DNA of 64,000 bases from Lactifluus volemus (taxonomy: Eukaryota > Basidiomycota > Agaricomycetes > Russulales > Russulaceae). The stretch is taken from positions 620,001 through 684,000 of the forward strand of contig WTXI01000005.1 in the NCBI GenBank assembly GCA_022376515.1, read 5' to 3'. Position numbers and translations under genes: made by a program. The notes below the pieces were generated by a model that saw only the letters and a program-made list of their open reading frames with translations, was not told the origin of the DNA and did not search any database. Shown here piece after piece: positions 1 to 11,627 of this stretch (position 1 is its first letter; the number at the start of each line of letters is the position of its first letter).

Positions 1-918
1 GCCGCTGCTCGTAAGCAAGGTACTCAAGTGGCGTTCCGAGAACAGCGCAATCGGTGAATCATTCGATCCTTGTTTTGATTAGTGTATCGCATTTGCTTAT
101 TCATTTATCCGTAGCTCATTCGCTATGGACTGCCCTTGATCAGTGCAATACATCCCTCGGCCAGACCCTCGCCCGGCTCACGGAACTTTACGAACGAGAT
201 GAGCACGCGTACGTTGAGACAGTGCGATGGATTTCGGGGTTACAGCCTGTGCAGGTGCGACACCCTTCCCTACCTTATTCGCCCCAAGAGCGGTCGATAC
301 CTGGCCTTCGACTTCCATTCCAACTATTTACGGCTTCTTATCTGTGAGAAGCGCCATTACTCACAAGCACGTGCTGCAGTGGCTTGCCAATCCTAATATG
401 CAGCAAGCACAATCGACATGTCTCGAGGCATTTTATGAAGCACACTTGCTCACTGAGGTAGGATCACGTATATTCCGTGCTCTTACCTGTTCACCCAATT
501 GTGTGCTTTTGCGTACAGCAAATTCGCGGCAAAATGCGCGAGATGGGCAAGCTTTCTGATGTCGATATCGAGCCCGAACAACAGACCAAGCTGCTCGATA
601 CGAGTGTGTCGATGGCGGGCGTCATCGGTGGTGGTGTACCTGGCGGTACGTACCTTTGCTCTCCTTTTTTGGTCTTTGATTCAGCCTTTCACACGGTCAA
701 CAGCGGGCGGATTCGATGCGGTGTGGTTACTCGTCTGTGAGCCGCCTGAGGATACGCCCGGAATCCAGCCGCTGGCGCGCATAGAGCGACTCTGGATGGG
801 CTTTCCCGGCGTTGCCCCCCTGCTTGCGCAGGAAAGCAAGGCGCAGGGTATCGCGCTCGAAAGGCTGGATAACGTACCTGGGCTGGAGGCCGCCGTGGCT
901 TCAGCGGTACGTGACTAG
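1..918 (+). CDS. ERG8: Phosphomevalonate kinase, C-terminal part (gene begins before window)
   Basis: Phosphomevalonate kinase phosphorylates mevalonate-5-phosphate in the mevalonate pathway to sterols and other isoprenoids. The visible part is the C-terminal GHMP-kinase region. Exons read through SLWTALDQCNTSLGQTLARL (about 114-250), QWLANPNMQQAQSTCLEAFY (about 380-460), QIRGKMREMGKLSDVD (519 on), then the glycine-rich stretch SVSMAGVIGGGVPG-AGGFDAVWLLV that is diagnostic for this family. That stretch is split by an intron at about 642-702 (donor gtacgtac, acceptor caacag). The reading frame ends at TAG 916-918 after AVASAVRD. The first exon starts upstream of the window. The splice sites are my reconstruction; the family assignment rests on the GVPGAGGFDA motif and overall order. 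Confidence 0.85.
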
Positions 919-1048
919 CGAGAAGACGAAGATAAATACAACTGTAGTCCTAAGTCCATGTAAAAGTGATAGCTGTAGATACATGTACTGCTATATAGGG
1001 CGCGATGATGAGATGGGGGGAGAGCATATTTAGAAGGCTCTCGGCCGG

Positions 1049-3197
1049 CTACGTGCATATTTTGACTTCTCCAGCGGGCGTCCATGCATTCCCCAGGGCA
1101 AGAACGAGCGAGAGCACCATGACAAGCGCGCCGAAGGCGACGCATATGTATGCAGGGAGAGTTGTGCGGATATCCCGCGCACTAGTGAGTTTAAGGAAGC
1201 AGGCAGCGGGGAAAATATATGCGAGCGCGGTGGCGGAGATTCCACCGACGATCTCGAGTGTAACTCCGAGGTCACAGGTGATGAGCGATACTGACATCAG
1301 CTGGCGTCAATCACAGATGGTGTGTGGGGTTAGGTAATTGTGGACGCACTGAACATGGCGGAGAGAAGGATGACGCTAGTGAAGAAGATGTGTCGTTGCA
1401 TGCTGAAAGCTTCATGCGAAAAGAAATATTGCTCAATTACCTGTACGACCGGCCGTTCATCAGTTTTTGAGTGCTCTGTAGATAGAGTAAAACAAAGTAA
1501 GCACCTCGCGACATACGAAGAGCTCTAGTGGGAGTGTAGTAAACATGTTTAACCCGAATGCGAACCGTGCAATGTTGATTAAGGTATCGTTCTAGAGGTC
1601 GAGCCGGATCAGCCACTCAAGTCAGAAAGTTGCAGATAGAGGGGGCCCACAGGAGAGAAGTTGTTGAGTATGTTACCCTGTGTTCTGTCGGTGAATACAA
1701 CGTATCCCGAGATCGCCATTGTAGCGCACGCGATCAACGACACCACAGTCGACACATGCGTGACGGTTGCGAACCGATCTAGCGTTGGCGTCTTGAGGCT
1801 TCCATAGATCAGCAACGAATTATGGTGACAAACGAACGCGAAACTAATGACGCCGATAGATTGGAAAATACCCGGCTCGAAAACCGAGAAGCGCTTGGAG
1901 GGGTCACCTTTCAGGAGCGGCTCTACGAGTGGACCTTCGAATATGACTGAGAATACAATTATAAGCATGCCGCAAAGTGCGAGGCTGGATGCGACGGAGA
2001 GTTTGTGGATATCCCGGTACAAAGACAGTGGATAGGAAACGCCGACCGTGCAAAGCACGATGACAAATCGTCGATCGGTGAAGAGCGAGAGGACGGGGAC
2101 GGAGGACAGGTCGGGAAATAAGGAGCGGATGACATGCGGAATCGTATCTCCTGCGGCGCAATGAGGGACGGACTCGGTCTTAAAATACAATATACGCGCA
2201 CCAATAATAATACCAAAGGCACACATCCCTATCGTGAATGAGAAAAATCCGTGCAGAGACGTAAACATACGTACCGCCAAATGCAAAGGAGAACTGGAAA
2301 AAGGATATAGCAGCGCGCCCGCTAGAACCAAAGCAGCGATTCATGATTCCAATGTAGGAATTCGTGCCGCTGAGCTTAGCGTTCGTGACGATGAGACGGA
2401 TAGTCCAGTCTGTGACGTAGCAAAGGACTACCAGGAGAAACAACCCGGTGAAGAACCCGGCGCGACTCATGGCGTAGGGTAGACCTGACAAGCAAGCAAG
2501 ATGCTCAGCGCGTTGGAACAACGAAACACGACTGGACTGGGCATACCAATAATCCCTTGAAAGGAGGGATGATCGTAAACCAAAGCAGATGAGAAAGGGA
2601 AGCTACTGTACATACCAGCTCCAAGGATAGAGTTGGCCATATTGGCTATTGAATTCAGCATCCCGCCTCCAGCACTCTGTTTTGCGACAAGTTCGTCCAG
2701 ATCGAGTTCCGAATACGCGGGGACACCATCTTCACTCAAGGGAATGTCCAAGCTCCTCCTCACAGCAGAAGCGTCGAGGAGACCAACGAGTAGGGGCATA
2801 GACTGCTCTCGTCGTGAATCGCTGCGTGCGGTACCATATTCTAAATTTGTCTGTGCGATGGTCTCACCATCGAGGTCATCAGAGTCGAGTTCATATTCTA
2901 GTCAATCTTCAGCGGTGAAGCCAGAACAGATACTCGTGACATACCTGCCTCCCGGCTCTCCAACGTGGACCGTAGGCGTGGTGCTATGACCTGAACTTCC
3001 TCCTGGAAGCGTACGGAATGATCTTCCTTGCGCCTCGGATGGGTTTCTTCCAGGGCTGATGTTTCTTGTTCATCGTCGTCGTCAACGGCAAATATGACAT
3101 TGTCAGTCGTCGTCGAGGGGTCCTCATGTGAATTATCGAGAAGGGGTTGATTGTCCCCATCGATGTGACCATTTTGGCGGCCTCTGCGGCCAAGCAT
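1049..3197 (-). CDS. Vacuolar-type amino-acid transporter (AAAP/SLC38 family, AVT2-like)
   Basis: Predicted polytopic amino-acid/proton transporter of the AAAP family, probably vacuolar. It starts at ATG 3197 with a hydrophilic, acidic N-terminal tail of about 140 residues. TM1 then carries the signature NSIANMANSILGAG followed by YAMSRAGFFTGLFLL. Further helices include SGRAAISFFQFSFAFGG, the MCAFGIIIG loop, FVIVLCTVGVSYPLSLYRDI, SIGVISFAFVCHHNSLLIYG and ATMAISGYVVF. After 1609 the frame moves through exons reading NIARFAFGLNMFTTLPLELF and VIEQYFFSHEAFSMQRHIFF. The last exon (from about 1297) encodes the final helices and ends GEVKICT with TAG at 1049-1051. It converges on ERG8 with a gap of about 130 bp. 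The family is secure; the exact AVT paralogue and substrate are inferred. Confidence 0.88.
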
Positions 3198-3485
3198 GAG
3201 TCGTTGCGCTAGTTATGGAGTGGAAAGGAGTGACGACGACAGACGCCAGGTGGGATAAACCTTATGTCTGCGTGGCGAGTGATGGGAACGCAGCCACAAC
3301 AGCAATTAAGTCAGGAACCGTTCCTCCACTCCTTCATTCCGTCAACGACCGCTAGTCTGACCGTCTTCATTAGCCTGGTCTAACCACGGCGGATTCCCGG
3401 AATTATCTTGACTCTTTATTTATATACAGGGCGTAGTTGAGGCCCACATTCAGGTTGTCGTCGCCACAACTCGATAAGACCGGCC

Positions 3486-4733
3486 ATGCGCTGGCTTGCA
3501 TTCGTTTCACCAGTTCTCTTTGCAGCACAAGCTCTCACTCAAACCACTCCCGCGGCGTCTGTTGCGTCCCAGTATCAACTGTCTGCCACTATGACAATTC
3601 CTTTCCCCAATAAAGCTCTCAACAATTCCGGTACCCAATCGTTCATCACTTCCAATTGGAATCTCTCTAAAGGCCGCATCCAAAACGGTGCATCCAACCT
3701 CGTCTTTGTTGCTGATCCATTCCCAGATGCCCCAGTCCCCGGCAGCAACTCCACGTCTGGTCCCGTGCTGAGGGTGCAGTATCCTGCAGGCAGCTTCCAG
3801 GACAACAATGCCGGTGGAGCGCAGATGTACGCAATGTGGAACTCGAGCGCGAGCGGAGAACCGTTCCAGAGCATGCTAATCTCGTATGAAATCGCGTTTG
3901 ACGCGGGATTTGACTGGGTCAAGGGCGGAAAGCTGCCTGGCATTCGCGGCGGGCCCGACCCGGATAACTGCTCTGGTGGCAAACAGGCGAATGGGACGAA
4001 CTGCTTCAGTTCGCGCCTCATGTGGAGAACAGATGGCGCTGGGGAAGGTGAGTTGGTCTTCTGTTTTGTATAGACCATCAGTCCTCACCTTGGGCATGTT
4101 AAGTATATGCCTATGTTCTACGGTCGAACGATATCTGTAGCCAATCGGGCGTACAGTGCAACGATGAATTTGGTATTAGTCTGAGCCGCGGTTCCTTCGC
4201 CTTCTCCAGCGGACAGTACGTGAACTGTGTTCTCTCCCCCTCTTGTGGTTCTGTTAACCTCGGTTGAAGGTGGAACCGCGTCACCTTATTGGTCAGGTTA
4301 AACAATCCGACTGACATCGCTAATGGGCAGGTGACGGTCTAGTAAGCCCACCCTTTCCCATTCCTGCGAATATTTACATCTTCTGGTAGTTTTAATGATG
4401 CTCAAGTGTTGCAACACAACGACGTCTACTTCCGCACTAGTGATGTGATCACAACGGGCGGCTTGTATTTTTCGTACGTTTGTCTCCGACTGAGCTTACC
4501 CAAGTGCTGACCCGCATTCTCTTAGCACCTTCTTTGGTGGGGATGATCCAACCTGGGCTCCGCCGAACCTGACCCATACGTATTTCCGCAACTTTCAACT
4601 ATTTGCGGGCACTTCACCCTCCAATACCCAAGGCTCGCAAGCTAAGAAGTCCGCACAGGACCGCACACAGATGTCCCTGGTAGGGGACCTAGCAGTCGCC
4701 GTGTGTTCTGTACTTTTTGGATTATTTCTTTAA
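3486..4733 (+). CDS. Secreted polysaccharide lyase family 14-like protein
   Basis: Predicted extracellular polyuronate lyase-like protein (PL14, glucuronan/alginate-lyase fold). It begins MRWLAFVSPVLFAAQALT, a clear signal peptide. The body has the core motif GGKLPGIRGGPDP, which is typical of PL14-type domains, preceded by MLISYEIAFDAGFDWVKG. There are many N-glycosylation sequons. After a donor at about 4047 the frame continues through YMPMFYGRT, CNDEFGISLSRGSFAFSSG, LQHNDVYFRTSDVITTGGL and TFFGGDDPTWAPPNLTHTYF. The last exon ends in a Ser-rich linker plus a hydrophobic tail (AVAVCSVLFGLFL, TAA 4731-4733), which suggests a GPI-anchored or tail-anchored form. About 300 residues. Substrate is not determinable here. 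Confidence 0.75.
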
Positions 4734-6409
4734 CGGGTTATGAAGCCCATCCTTTAACGTTCTGGCTAGCTTTCATTGAGATCACTGTCAACATCTAACT
4801 GTGTTACGGTCGCCGTAGACTTTATAAACGGACTCGGAGAGTGTACAGGGATAACATACTCTGCCCGGTACTTGACATGTCCGGGCTTCCACGGACACCC
4901 ACGTTGTGATACATACTTCAGACAGTTATTCGTTCGTTCTTCTGTACTTCACAAGTCATAGAAATTTCAAAAAAGCCAAAAACCTGAAAATGCAAATGGA
5001 AATATAGTGCTGTATTTTTTCGACCATTGAGGAATTCGGAGAACAGCCAGCTTTTGGGCAATTGACACAAAGCTCTTTGGCATTAATATTTTGTTTTATT
5101 TTTGGTGTTTCCCGATTGCACAACCAGAAAAAGCTTAATTGTAGGATTACTGAGGCAGCGGAGTCGTGCCTAGTGAGAAAAAAAAAACACTCCAGGAGGA
5201 CGCAGGTGAGGCCATAAGGGATCAACGATATCGATCAACCATACCGTGGTCGCTGACCGAGTCTTGGTCCGAACCTACTACCGGGCTCGAGTCAATGACG
5301 AACACAACATGAACAAGGGGGTAAAGTAAGATGGGATAGGTTCAATGCACGTAACGTGACAAGTTTCAAATTGGGGGGGGGGGTTTGAAAAACACAGCGC
5401 AACCCGAGCTGGATGATTTTTGCCTCCGCTTATCGTGATAAAATCGTCGAGGTCTAGCCTTAGCCACCTCGAGGCGGCGTCCAAGATACAGTTCAGCATA
5501 ATTCTAGAGGTTTAACGGCGACAGGGGCCGTGTGGGGCTGCTGGAAGTCAGAGGCCACTCACTCAGCTGACTCGAAGGGGTGACCACGGGACAGATGGAT
5601 GACGCGTGGTGGAGATAACGAAGGCCCTCTGGACTGCATTTAATCCGGGTCGGTCGCTCAAATAGAGAGCACATGCCGCGTTGGGGTCAAAGGTCAGCAG
5701 GGGAGGGGGGCAGTCTGAGCGTTCAAGATAGGGTGGATTCGGATGGCTGACTGGATGGCGGAGTGACTGGATGGCCTCGAAGTGAACCTCGCTACAAGTC
5801 ACATATCCATGACTCTGTGTGAAATACAGCTAGACGCTTTTTTTGTGATATTGGTTAGTGTTACCACCCCCAGTCACAGATGATACGCTCAACAAAACAA
5901 AAACCAAAAGGGCATGCAACGAGGGATGAGAGAGGGTCATTGGCAAACTAAGGTAGCGCGGGCAGCTGCGGAGCCCCCCAACCCCCAACAGGGTTGACAC
6001 ACTCACCCCTGAGATGTGACGGCCTCAAATGAATGTGAGAGGTCGAACGAAAAGGGTTGGATCGAACGAAGATATCAAGTTACAGCACACGATTGCATTT
6101 AGGGGCCGCAAAATGGAGACGGATGGCTTTCCAATGAGAAACTCGTCGCGGGGAGGGGGGACATGTAGTATGCCCGTAACGATGTTCCGAGTTAATGTAC
6201 CGGTTGAAGACAGTGAGGGACCCATAAACAATGTTTGTAGCACGGCCGATCGTTGTCCGTCCGTCCGTCCGACGACTGGCCGAACCGACGGACGAGTGAG
6301 TGAGCCGTGTGCAGCGGTTGCGGCCCGCCCAAATGTAATTTTGTCATGACTCGGACACGCAACAAATCCTACACCGACATTCATCTGAATCATCTTCAAC
6401 ACTCTCTCA
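4734..6409. other. Intergenic region, no gene seen
   Basis: About 1.7 kb between the PL14 gene and NAR1. Open frames here are short and overlap on both strands, and none resembles a known protein or forms a plausible spliced gene. Visible structure: a run of 11 G at about 5373-5383, an A run at about 5178, and four tandem GTCC units at 6255-6271 followed about 10 bp later by a partly complementary CGAACCGACGGACG. The latter could form an imperfect hairpin in the NAR1 upstream region. Confidence 0.5.
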
Positions 6410-8694
6410 ATGGCATTCTCAGGTGCCTTGGTGACTCTTTCCTTCTCAATCCAATCCCCCAAGCACGAAATCTAACTTTTTTGCCCGCCCAGACTCTCAC
6501 GGATCTGAACGATTACATTACACCCTCTCAAGCCTGTATCAAGCCCATCGAACAGTCTAACGTCCCCCCAAAGGCTCGTGGTCCTGGAGATGCAACCGTA
6601 CGTGTGGCCATTCTCCACTACTTCTGAAACTGATGTGTTTGTGCCGACAAATGCAGACAGAGATTCAGATCGACGCAAGCGGTACCTATTACGAAGTGGG
6701 CCACGGTACAGAGTCAAGCGGGGGCAGGGGCAAAACACAGAAGCTCCAAACTGCCGAGATAAGTCTGAACGATTGTCTAGCGTGCAGGTGTGGCGTACCC
6801 CTTTCGCCGATACTCCTTCTTTATTCCCGACTCACCGAAAATCATCCGTGTGGTTGACTAGTGGATGCATCACCTCGGCAGAGTCAGTCCTCATCACCCT
6901 CCAATCGCACGCCGAAGTCCTCTCCGTCCTCGCCGCGAACCCGAGTCCGGGGTCGCCAGGGCATCGAACCCCCGTGCTCTCCATTGCCCCACAATCGCTC
7001 GCCTCGCTTGCCGTCGCACTCAGCCCTAGGGTTGCCGCTACCTCCGGCGTGCCAATCCCACTTGCGCGCATGCTCAGACGCGTGCGCGCGTTTGCGACGC
7101 GCACTCTTGGTTTTACCCATGTCTACGATACGACTTTTGCACGGGAGATCGCGCTGCGCGAACACGCACGTGAGTTTTTCGAAAGGAAGGGGCGGGTGGC
7201 TAGTAGCAGTAATAGCGTAGGCGTGTTGCCAATGCTCTCGAGTGCGTGTCCCGGATGGGTGTGTTATGCCGAGAAGACGCACAGCGAAATGCTGCCGTTC
7301 ATCGCCGCGACGAAAAGTCCGCAGCAGGTGATGGGTACGCTCGTTAAAGAGTGGCTGGCTCCGCACTATTGGGACAAGGCGTACGCAAACATTTTTCTCG
7401 GGAACGCGACCTTCTCCTGCTCTTTGCTGACCGAATGCGTGGACCGCATAGCCCCAACGAAGTATACCACGTCACAGTGATGCCGTGTTACGACAAGAAG
7501 CTCGAGGCGTCGCGCTCGGACTTTTATAACGACCAATACGCGACGCGCGATGTCGACTGCGTGCTCACGACAGGCGAGCTCTTACTGCTCGCCCAAGAGC
7601 ACGACGTCGATCTCTCCCTCCCCATCCCAGACGAGGATATCCCACCACACCCATCGTCAGCCTTTGACTCTGCCACCAGTCCTGTCTTGCCTGATCTCCT
7701 CATTCACCCTGGTTCCTCCTCTGGCTCGTACCTCCACTCATTAATGCAGGCCGTAGCCCGGGCCTATCCCCACCCACTCACGCTCGAATCGAAGACCCTC
7801 CGCAACGCCGATCACGTCGAGCACACGCTACGAGACTCGTCATCGGGCGCTACCGTCTTTCACGGCGCGACATGCTATGGCTTCCGGAACTTGCAGAACG
7901 TCGTCCGGCGTGTCGGGCGCGCGGCAGGTGTGCAAGTTGGGCGAGGCGCAGCGGGACGGCTGGCTGGCGGTCTACGGAGTAGCGCGATCAACAAGGCATC
8001 GGTGGCGGGTGGAAGTGCGAGTGGGGCATACGACTATGTTGAAGTGATGGCCTGTCCAGGTGGATGCGTTGGGGGCGGTGGGCAGCTACGGGGCCCAGAG
8101 AAGAAGAAAGCAATGAGGAAGGAGATGACGACAGAGACTGCAGGGGACGCTGAGGGGTTCATACGTGATTGGGCGGTGGAGGGGGTGTTTCCTGGGGGCC
8201 TTCCTCCTCTACCACACGACGACGGCAAGATAGGCGCGAATCCAGAAGCGGCAGGAGAAGCGCCCTGGAGCACACGCGCTTGGACACGTGAGGCCGAACG
8301 CGCCTATTGGGGTGGTCCAGCGCCCGAACCGGTCCTACTTCCTACCCCTCCGGCGTCTCCCAAGCCCGGGGCTGGCACGTGCGCTGGAGCTGGAGCTGGA
8401 GCCGAACGAGGTTACCACCAGGATCAAGACCGGGAGGAAACTGGTTATCTATCATCGTTTGATGAGGATGATCTCGAGACGCTCATCGTTCGCGTGTTCA
8501 AAGAACTCGCAATCGGTGCGCCACCAAGGCGGGACGAGGCAGGGTCGGGGGCAGGGCTAGAGACATCAGTGGTGGGGGGAACGATGACGATGATGGATGA
8601 TGACAATAGTGATATGACCGGGCGCGCAACCCATTTTCGGACACAATACCGTGCTGTGGAGAGCGAGGTTGTCGGACTTGGTGTCAAGTGGTAG
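6410..8694 (+). CDS. NAR1: Cytosolic Fe-S cluster assembly factor NAR1 (iron-only hydrogenase-like)
   Basis: NAR1 belongs to the CIA machinery that delivers Fe-S clusters to cytosolic and nuclear apoproteins. It starts MAFSGAL (ATG 6410); the first intron (donor gtgact, acceptor gcccag) joins to TLTDLNDYITPSQACIKPIE. Exon 3 starts TEIQIDASGTYYEV. The N-terminal cluster region LNDCLAC-SGCITSAESVLI is completed by an intron ending at about 6859. A further intron (7391-7461) joins YWDKA to PNEVYHVTVMPCYDKKLEAS, the conserved hydrogenase-like segment. C-terminal H-cluster-type motifs VMACPGGCVGGGGQL and HGATCYGFRNLQN are present. The C-terminal third is longer and more low-complexity (Gly/Pro/Asp) than usual. 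It ends VVGLGVKW-TAG at 8694. Confidence 0.93.
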
Positions 8695-9199
8695 TTGAAA
8701 ATAAAAAAGTTATTGTTCGCCCGATTCGGTTGACTTTTGAGAGTGATGATCGGGGGGAATGGAATGACGAAATGTTTAGCACGGTGAATTTTTTGATCAG
8801 TTGTATCGATGGTGGCCAAGGCGATAAGATCCGAGACAGCGTCGTATGGTTTCATCTTCTCGTGAGTGGAGCGAGCAGAACCGACAAGCATGCTGCACCA
8901 TGTCAATCAAACATGTGGGTTCGTCGAGCTAAGCGACATTAAGGGAAAAAAAAAAAGACAGAGGCTCGTGTATTTGTGACCAACTAAGAGAGGATCTAAG
9001 TACGAAGAAGCGGTGCTAATACACTGGATATTTGGATTGATTGATGTAAGTGAAATACAACTAATGGATGGCCTAAACACGTGCATAGTTGCAGGCGGAT
9101 GGGCGGTTGCGTGGGCGTGTGTTGAAATAGTAATGGGGGTCATGAAGAATCAAAACGAAAGGAGAGCGCCAAAGTTACGATTACATGACGAGGGGTGTG
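8695..9199. other. Intergenic region between NAR1 and a convergent small gene
   Basis: Roughly 500 bp holding the 3' untranslated regions of two convergent genes. The only visible feature is an A-rich run at 8945-8958. No coding pattern is convincing on either strand. Confidence 0.5.
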
Positions 9200-9760
9200 C
9201 TAGCGCCTGCCAGTGCGCTGCTGCTTTCCAGGTCCACGGTACCAATAATCGCAATCTGAACAATATTCAGGCGTGCTCGCCGTAACGGTCTCTTTCGCAT
9301 CTGGGCCGAAGAACTGCGGGGAAAGGTGGAGAGAATTGCATCAGCGCGGGGAAACTGAATGGGTCAAGGGGGAACCGCAAATGCATACCTTATCGCAATA
9401 GCACGGGTGGCAAAGTTTTGGGTGGTCGATGGACCATACACAATAGCGATTGCCGCAATCGATCTTTCGTAACTTCTTGGTCTGTAAACGATTTAGTGAG
9501 CGTTTGAGGCACGGGCGGACCGGAGAAGAGAAGAGAACGCAAACGTGCAACCTGTTTGGGGAAAAAGGAACGGAGCTTACGATTACATAGTGCTGTGACG
9601 TGGGTGTTAGGAACAGAATTTAAACGCAAGTGTTTCGGAACGGTTACTCACACCACAGCCGTGCTTTGTGCCTTCACTAAAAGATCCGGAAGATGTAATG
9701 TGAGGAACGGAAGAGGGATGGGGGAGGGGGGAAGGTAACGTACGTTTCGAGGTTACACAT
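9200..9760 (-). CDS. Small cysteine-rich protein, five short exons
   Basis: A protein of about 86 residues assembled from five exons: MCNLET (ATG 9760), EGTKHGCG, HYVI, TKKLRKIDCGNRYCVWSIDH with HPKLCHPCYCDK, and FFGPDAKETVTASTPEYCSD to GKQQRTGRR-TAG (9200-9202). All junctions use GT-AG (for example gtacgtta, gtgagtaa, gtaagctc, gtatgcat donors). Cysteines fall in C-x5-YC, C-x2-C-x-C and C-x2-C spacings, suggesting a small metal-binding or disulfide fold. There is no signal peptide, so the protein is probably intracellular. It resembles short Cys-rich conserved hypothetical proteins of basidiomycetes that start MC-x-L-E; no function is known to me. Phase agreement across all junctions supports the model. 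Confidence 0.65.
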
Positions 9761-10158
9761 GAGTAAAAAAAGAGATGGGGGGGGGGGGACGGGTGAATGA
9801 ATAGGGTAGAAGTGGAATGGATTATTGGAGAGTTGTAGTGAAGGGAGAGAACTGGGGAAGGGGGGATGGAATTAGTAGAGAATGATAGAGAGGGAGGGGG
9901 GGATTATAAAGGGAATATATAAGGAATAGAGAGAGGAGAGGAGTTGGGCGAGCGTCAGTGGTCGTGTGTTGGTGGAACGGGTAACGGGAACGGGAACGGG
10001 TATGGGAACGGCCTCGGAATGGCCGGGTCAAGCCAGGTCAGGCCAGAGTTTGTCGGGAGCGGAGCGTTCGACTCGACTCGACCCAGAACCAGACCGTGCG
10101 AGGAAACTGACAGTTTGTGTTGGGCTGTCACAGTTCTCTTGTCACACTTTGGGAACCC
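9761..10158. promoter_or_regulatory. Bidirectional promoter with purine tract and G4-like repeat
   Basis: Shared upstream region of the small Cys-rich gene (minus) and TLG2 (plus). From about 9766 to 9950 the plus strand is almost only G, A and some T, including a run of about 12 G at 9777-9788 and repeated GGGAGGGGG blocks. Then 9979-10006 has five GGG runs separated by 3-4 nt (GGGTAAC, GGGAAC, GGGAAC, GGGTAT, GGG), a canonical G-quadruplex pattern. Confidence 0.55.
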
Positions 10159-11627
10159 ATGTCATCCTCTACTACATTCATCCCAACGACACGCTCACGT
10201 ACTCTCCTCTTCATTTCCTATCGTGATTCTAGCGCACGCGCACCACCCACCTCTCGTAGTAGTGGTCGCCAGTACCAAGACGCTTATCATACCAACGATG
10301 AAAATGAGGGTCTCATCGACCACCAGGGTACACCCCACATTTCTCTAGACGTGGAACTACCCCCGAAATGGTTCGTAAGATCTGAGTGCCATATTTCCCG
10401 AATATTTCCCATTCGATGGCCCCAAAAAACAGGGTCGACTACGTAGAACAGGTAGAGGAAATACTTGCCGCCACCCACGCCAAAGGTGCGCGTTCGTTTC
10501 GACCTCTCCAAGTCAGTTGATCGCTGTGTTTTTGCCCCCATGACTAAACCTTGTTCAATTTCTCAGTCGCTGCTTTGGACAAACTTCACGCAAAGCATGT
10601 ACTTCCGGGATTTGCGGACCGAACTACGGAAGAACGAGAAATTCAAGTGGCTACTAACGAGATCACCAAAGTAACTGAAACATGAATTCCTTATCACTCA
10701 TCTCCGCCGCTTCTCGCTTATCCCGGTTATCATCTAACAGGATTTCCGTCAATGCCAGGCCCTAATTCAGCGTATCGGCACCACTCATCATCACTTTCCC
10801 CAACAGTCGTTCAACATCACGCGCTCGCAGCTAAGAACACTCAACGTGGTCTCGCCGCTAAAGTCCAAGAGTTAACGCCACCTTCCGAAAAAGGCAGCGA
10901 GTGTATATGGAAAGTGAGTTACCTGTCCCTCTACCCATTAACCCCATATGTCGATATACCCCGTACCCGTCTGACTTGTCCTCGCGTAGAACTCCAAGGC
11001 CATGCGATCAAGAATCAAGATCTTCTCCTCCCCTCCGGGGTCAGTCCAGATTCGTTAGACCAAGACGTCGAAGCAACGGTATTGCCTCGCTTTCCCCTTT
11101 TTTTTTCGATCTATTCACTTGACCGTACCCAGTCCCCTCGTCAACTCGTTGACCAACAACAACTCCAACCTGACCTCACTGCACGTGATCGAGAGCTCAC
11201 CGAAATTGCAAAATCTATTGCCACCCTAGCGGAGCTCTTCAAGGATTTGTCCTCCCTCGTCATAGATCAGGGCACCCTTTTGGACAGCGTTGAATACAAT
11301 ATCGAACAAACGGCTGTTCACATGGACGAGTCTGTCAAGGAGCTTGACATGGCTACCCGGTTGGTTCATTCACGTGTCCCGATGTGCGATTAAAGTCTGA
11401 TCTTTTCTTGCCAATTCCAATGTCTTCCCTTTATCTTTTCTATCGTTCACCCCCCTGACAGGTACCAGAAGAACACAGGCAGGCGGAAGTGCATCTTCCT
11501 TCTCTTGCTAATCATCTTTGGCCTCATCCTCGTTCTCATCTTCAAGCCCCGGCGCCATAGTTCGGCCCCCGCCCCAACGCCTATATCCACACAAGCCCTA
11601 AAAAGCCACCGTTTTCTGCACTCGTGA
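10159..11627 (+). CDS. TLG2: t-SNARE syntaxin TLG2 / syntaxin-16 type, with one apparent frameshift
   Basis: TLG2 is the Qa-SNARE of the trans-Golgi/endosome. The first exon reads TTRSRTLLFISYRDSSARAP, the hallmark N-terminus; ATG 10159 is the first in frame. Exons continue WVDYVEQVEEILAATHAK, VAALDKLHAKHVLPGFADRT, DFRQCQALIQ, a 35-nt intron (10772-10806), ALAAKNTQRGLAAKVQEL, FRKRQRVYMEK, LQGHAIKNQDLLL. The SNARE helix follows (ARDRELTEIAKSIATLAELF, SVEYNIEQTAVHMDESVKEL). The last exon gives a C-terminal membrane anchor, KCIFLLLLIIFGLILVLIF, with TGA at 11625-11627. Between KVQEL and FRKRQ (about 10870-10885) the frame jumps by one missing base with no sensible intron. This is either an assembly indel or a lesion. 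Confidence 0.88.

Noticed and set aside
5563..6462. Overlapping open frames on both strands before NAR1
   Set aside because: No similarity to known proteins, no consistent splicing, and frames on both strands mirror each other in G/C-rich simple sequence.
7351..7480. Separate gene start inside NAR1
   Set aside because: This is an intron (7391-7461) read through; both sides belong to one NAR1 protein.
10772..10806. First frame jump in TLG2 as a lesion
   Set aside because: It is explained by a 35-nt GT-AG intron ending CCCCAACAG; only the second jump near 10880 stays unexplained.
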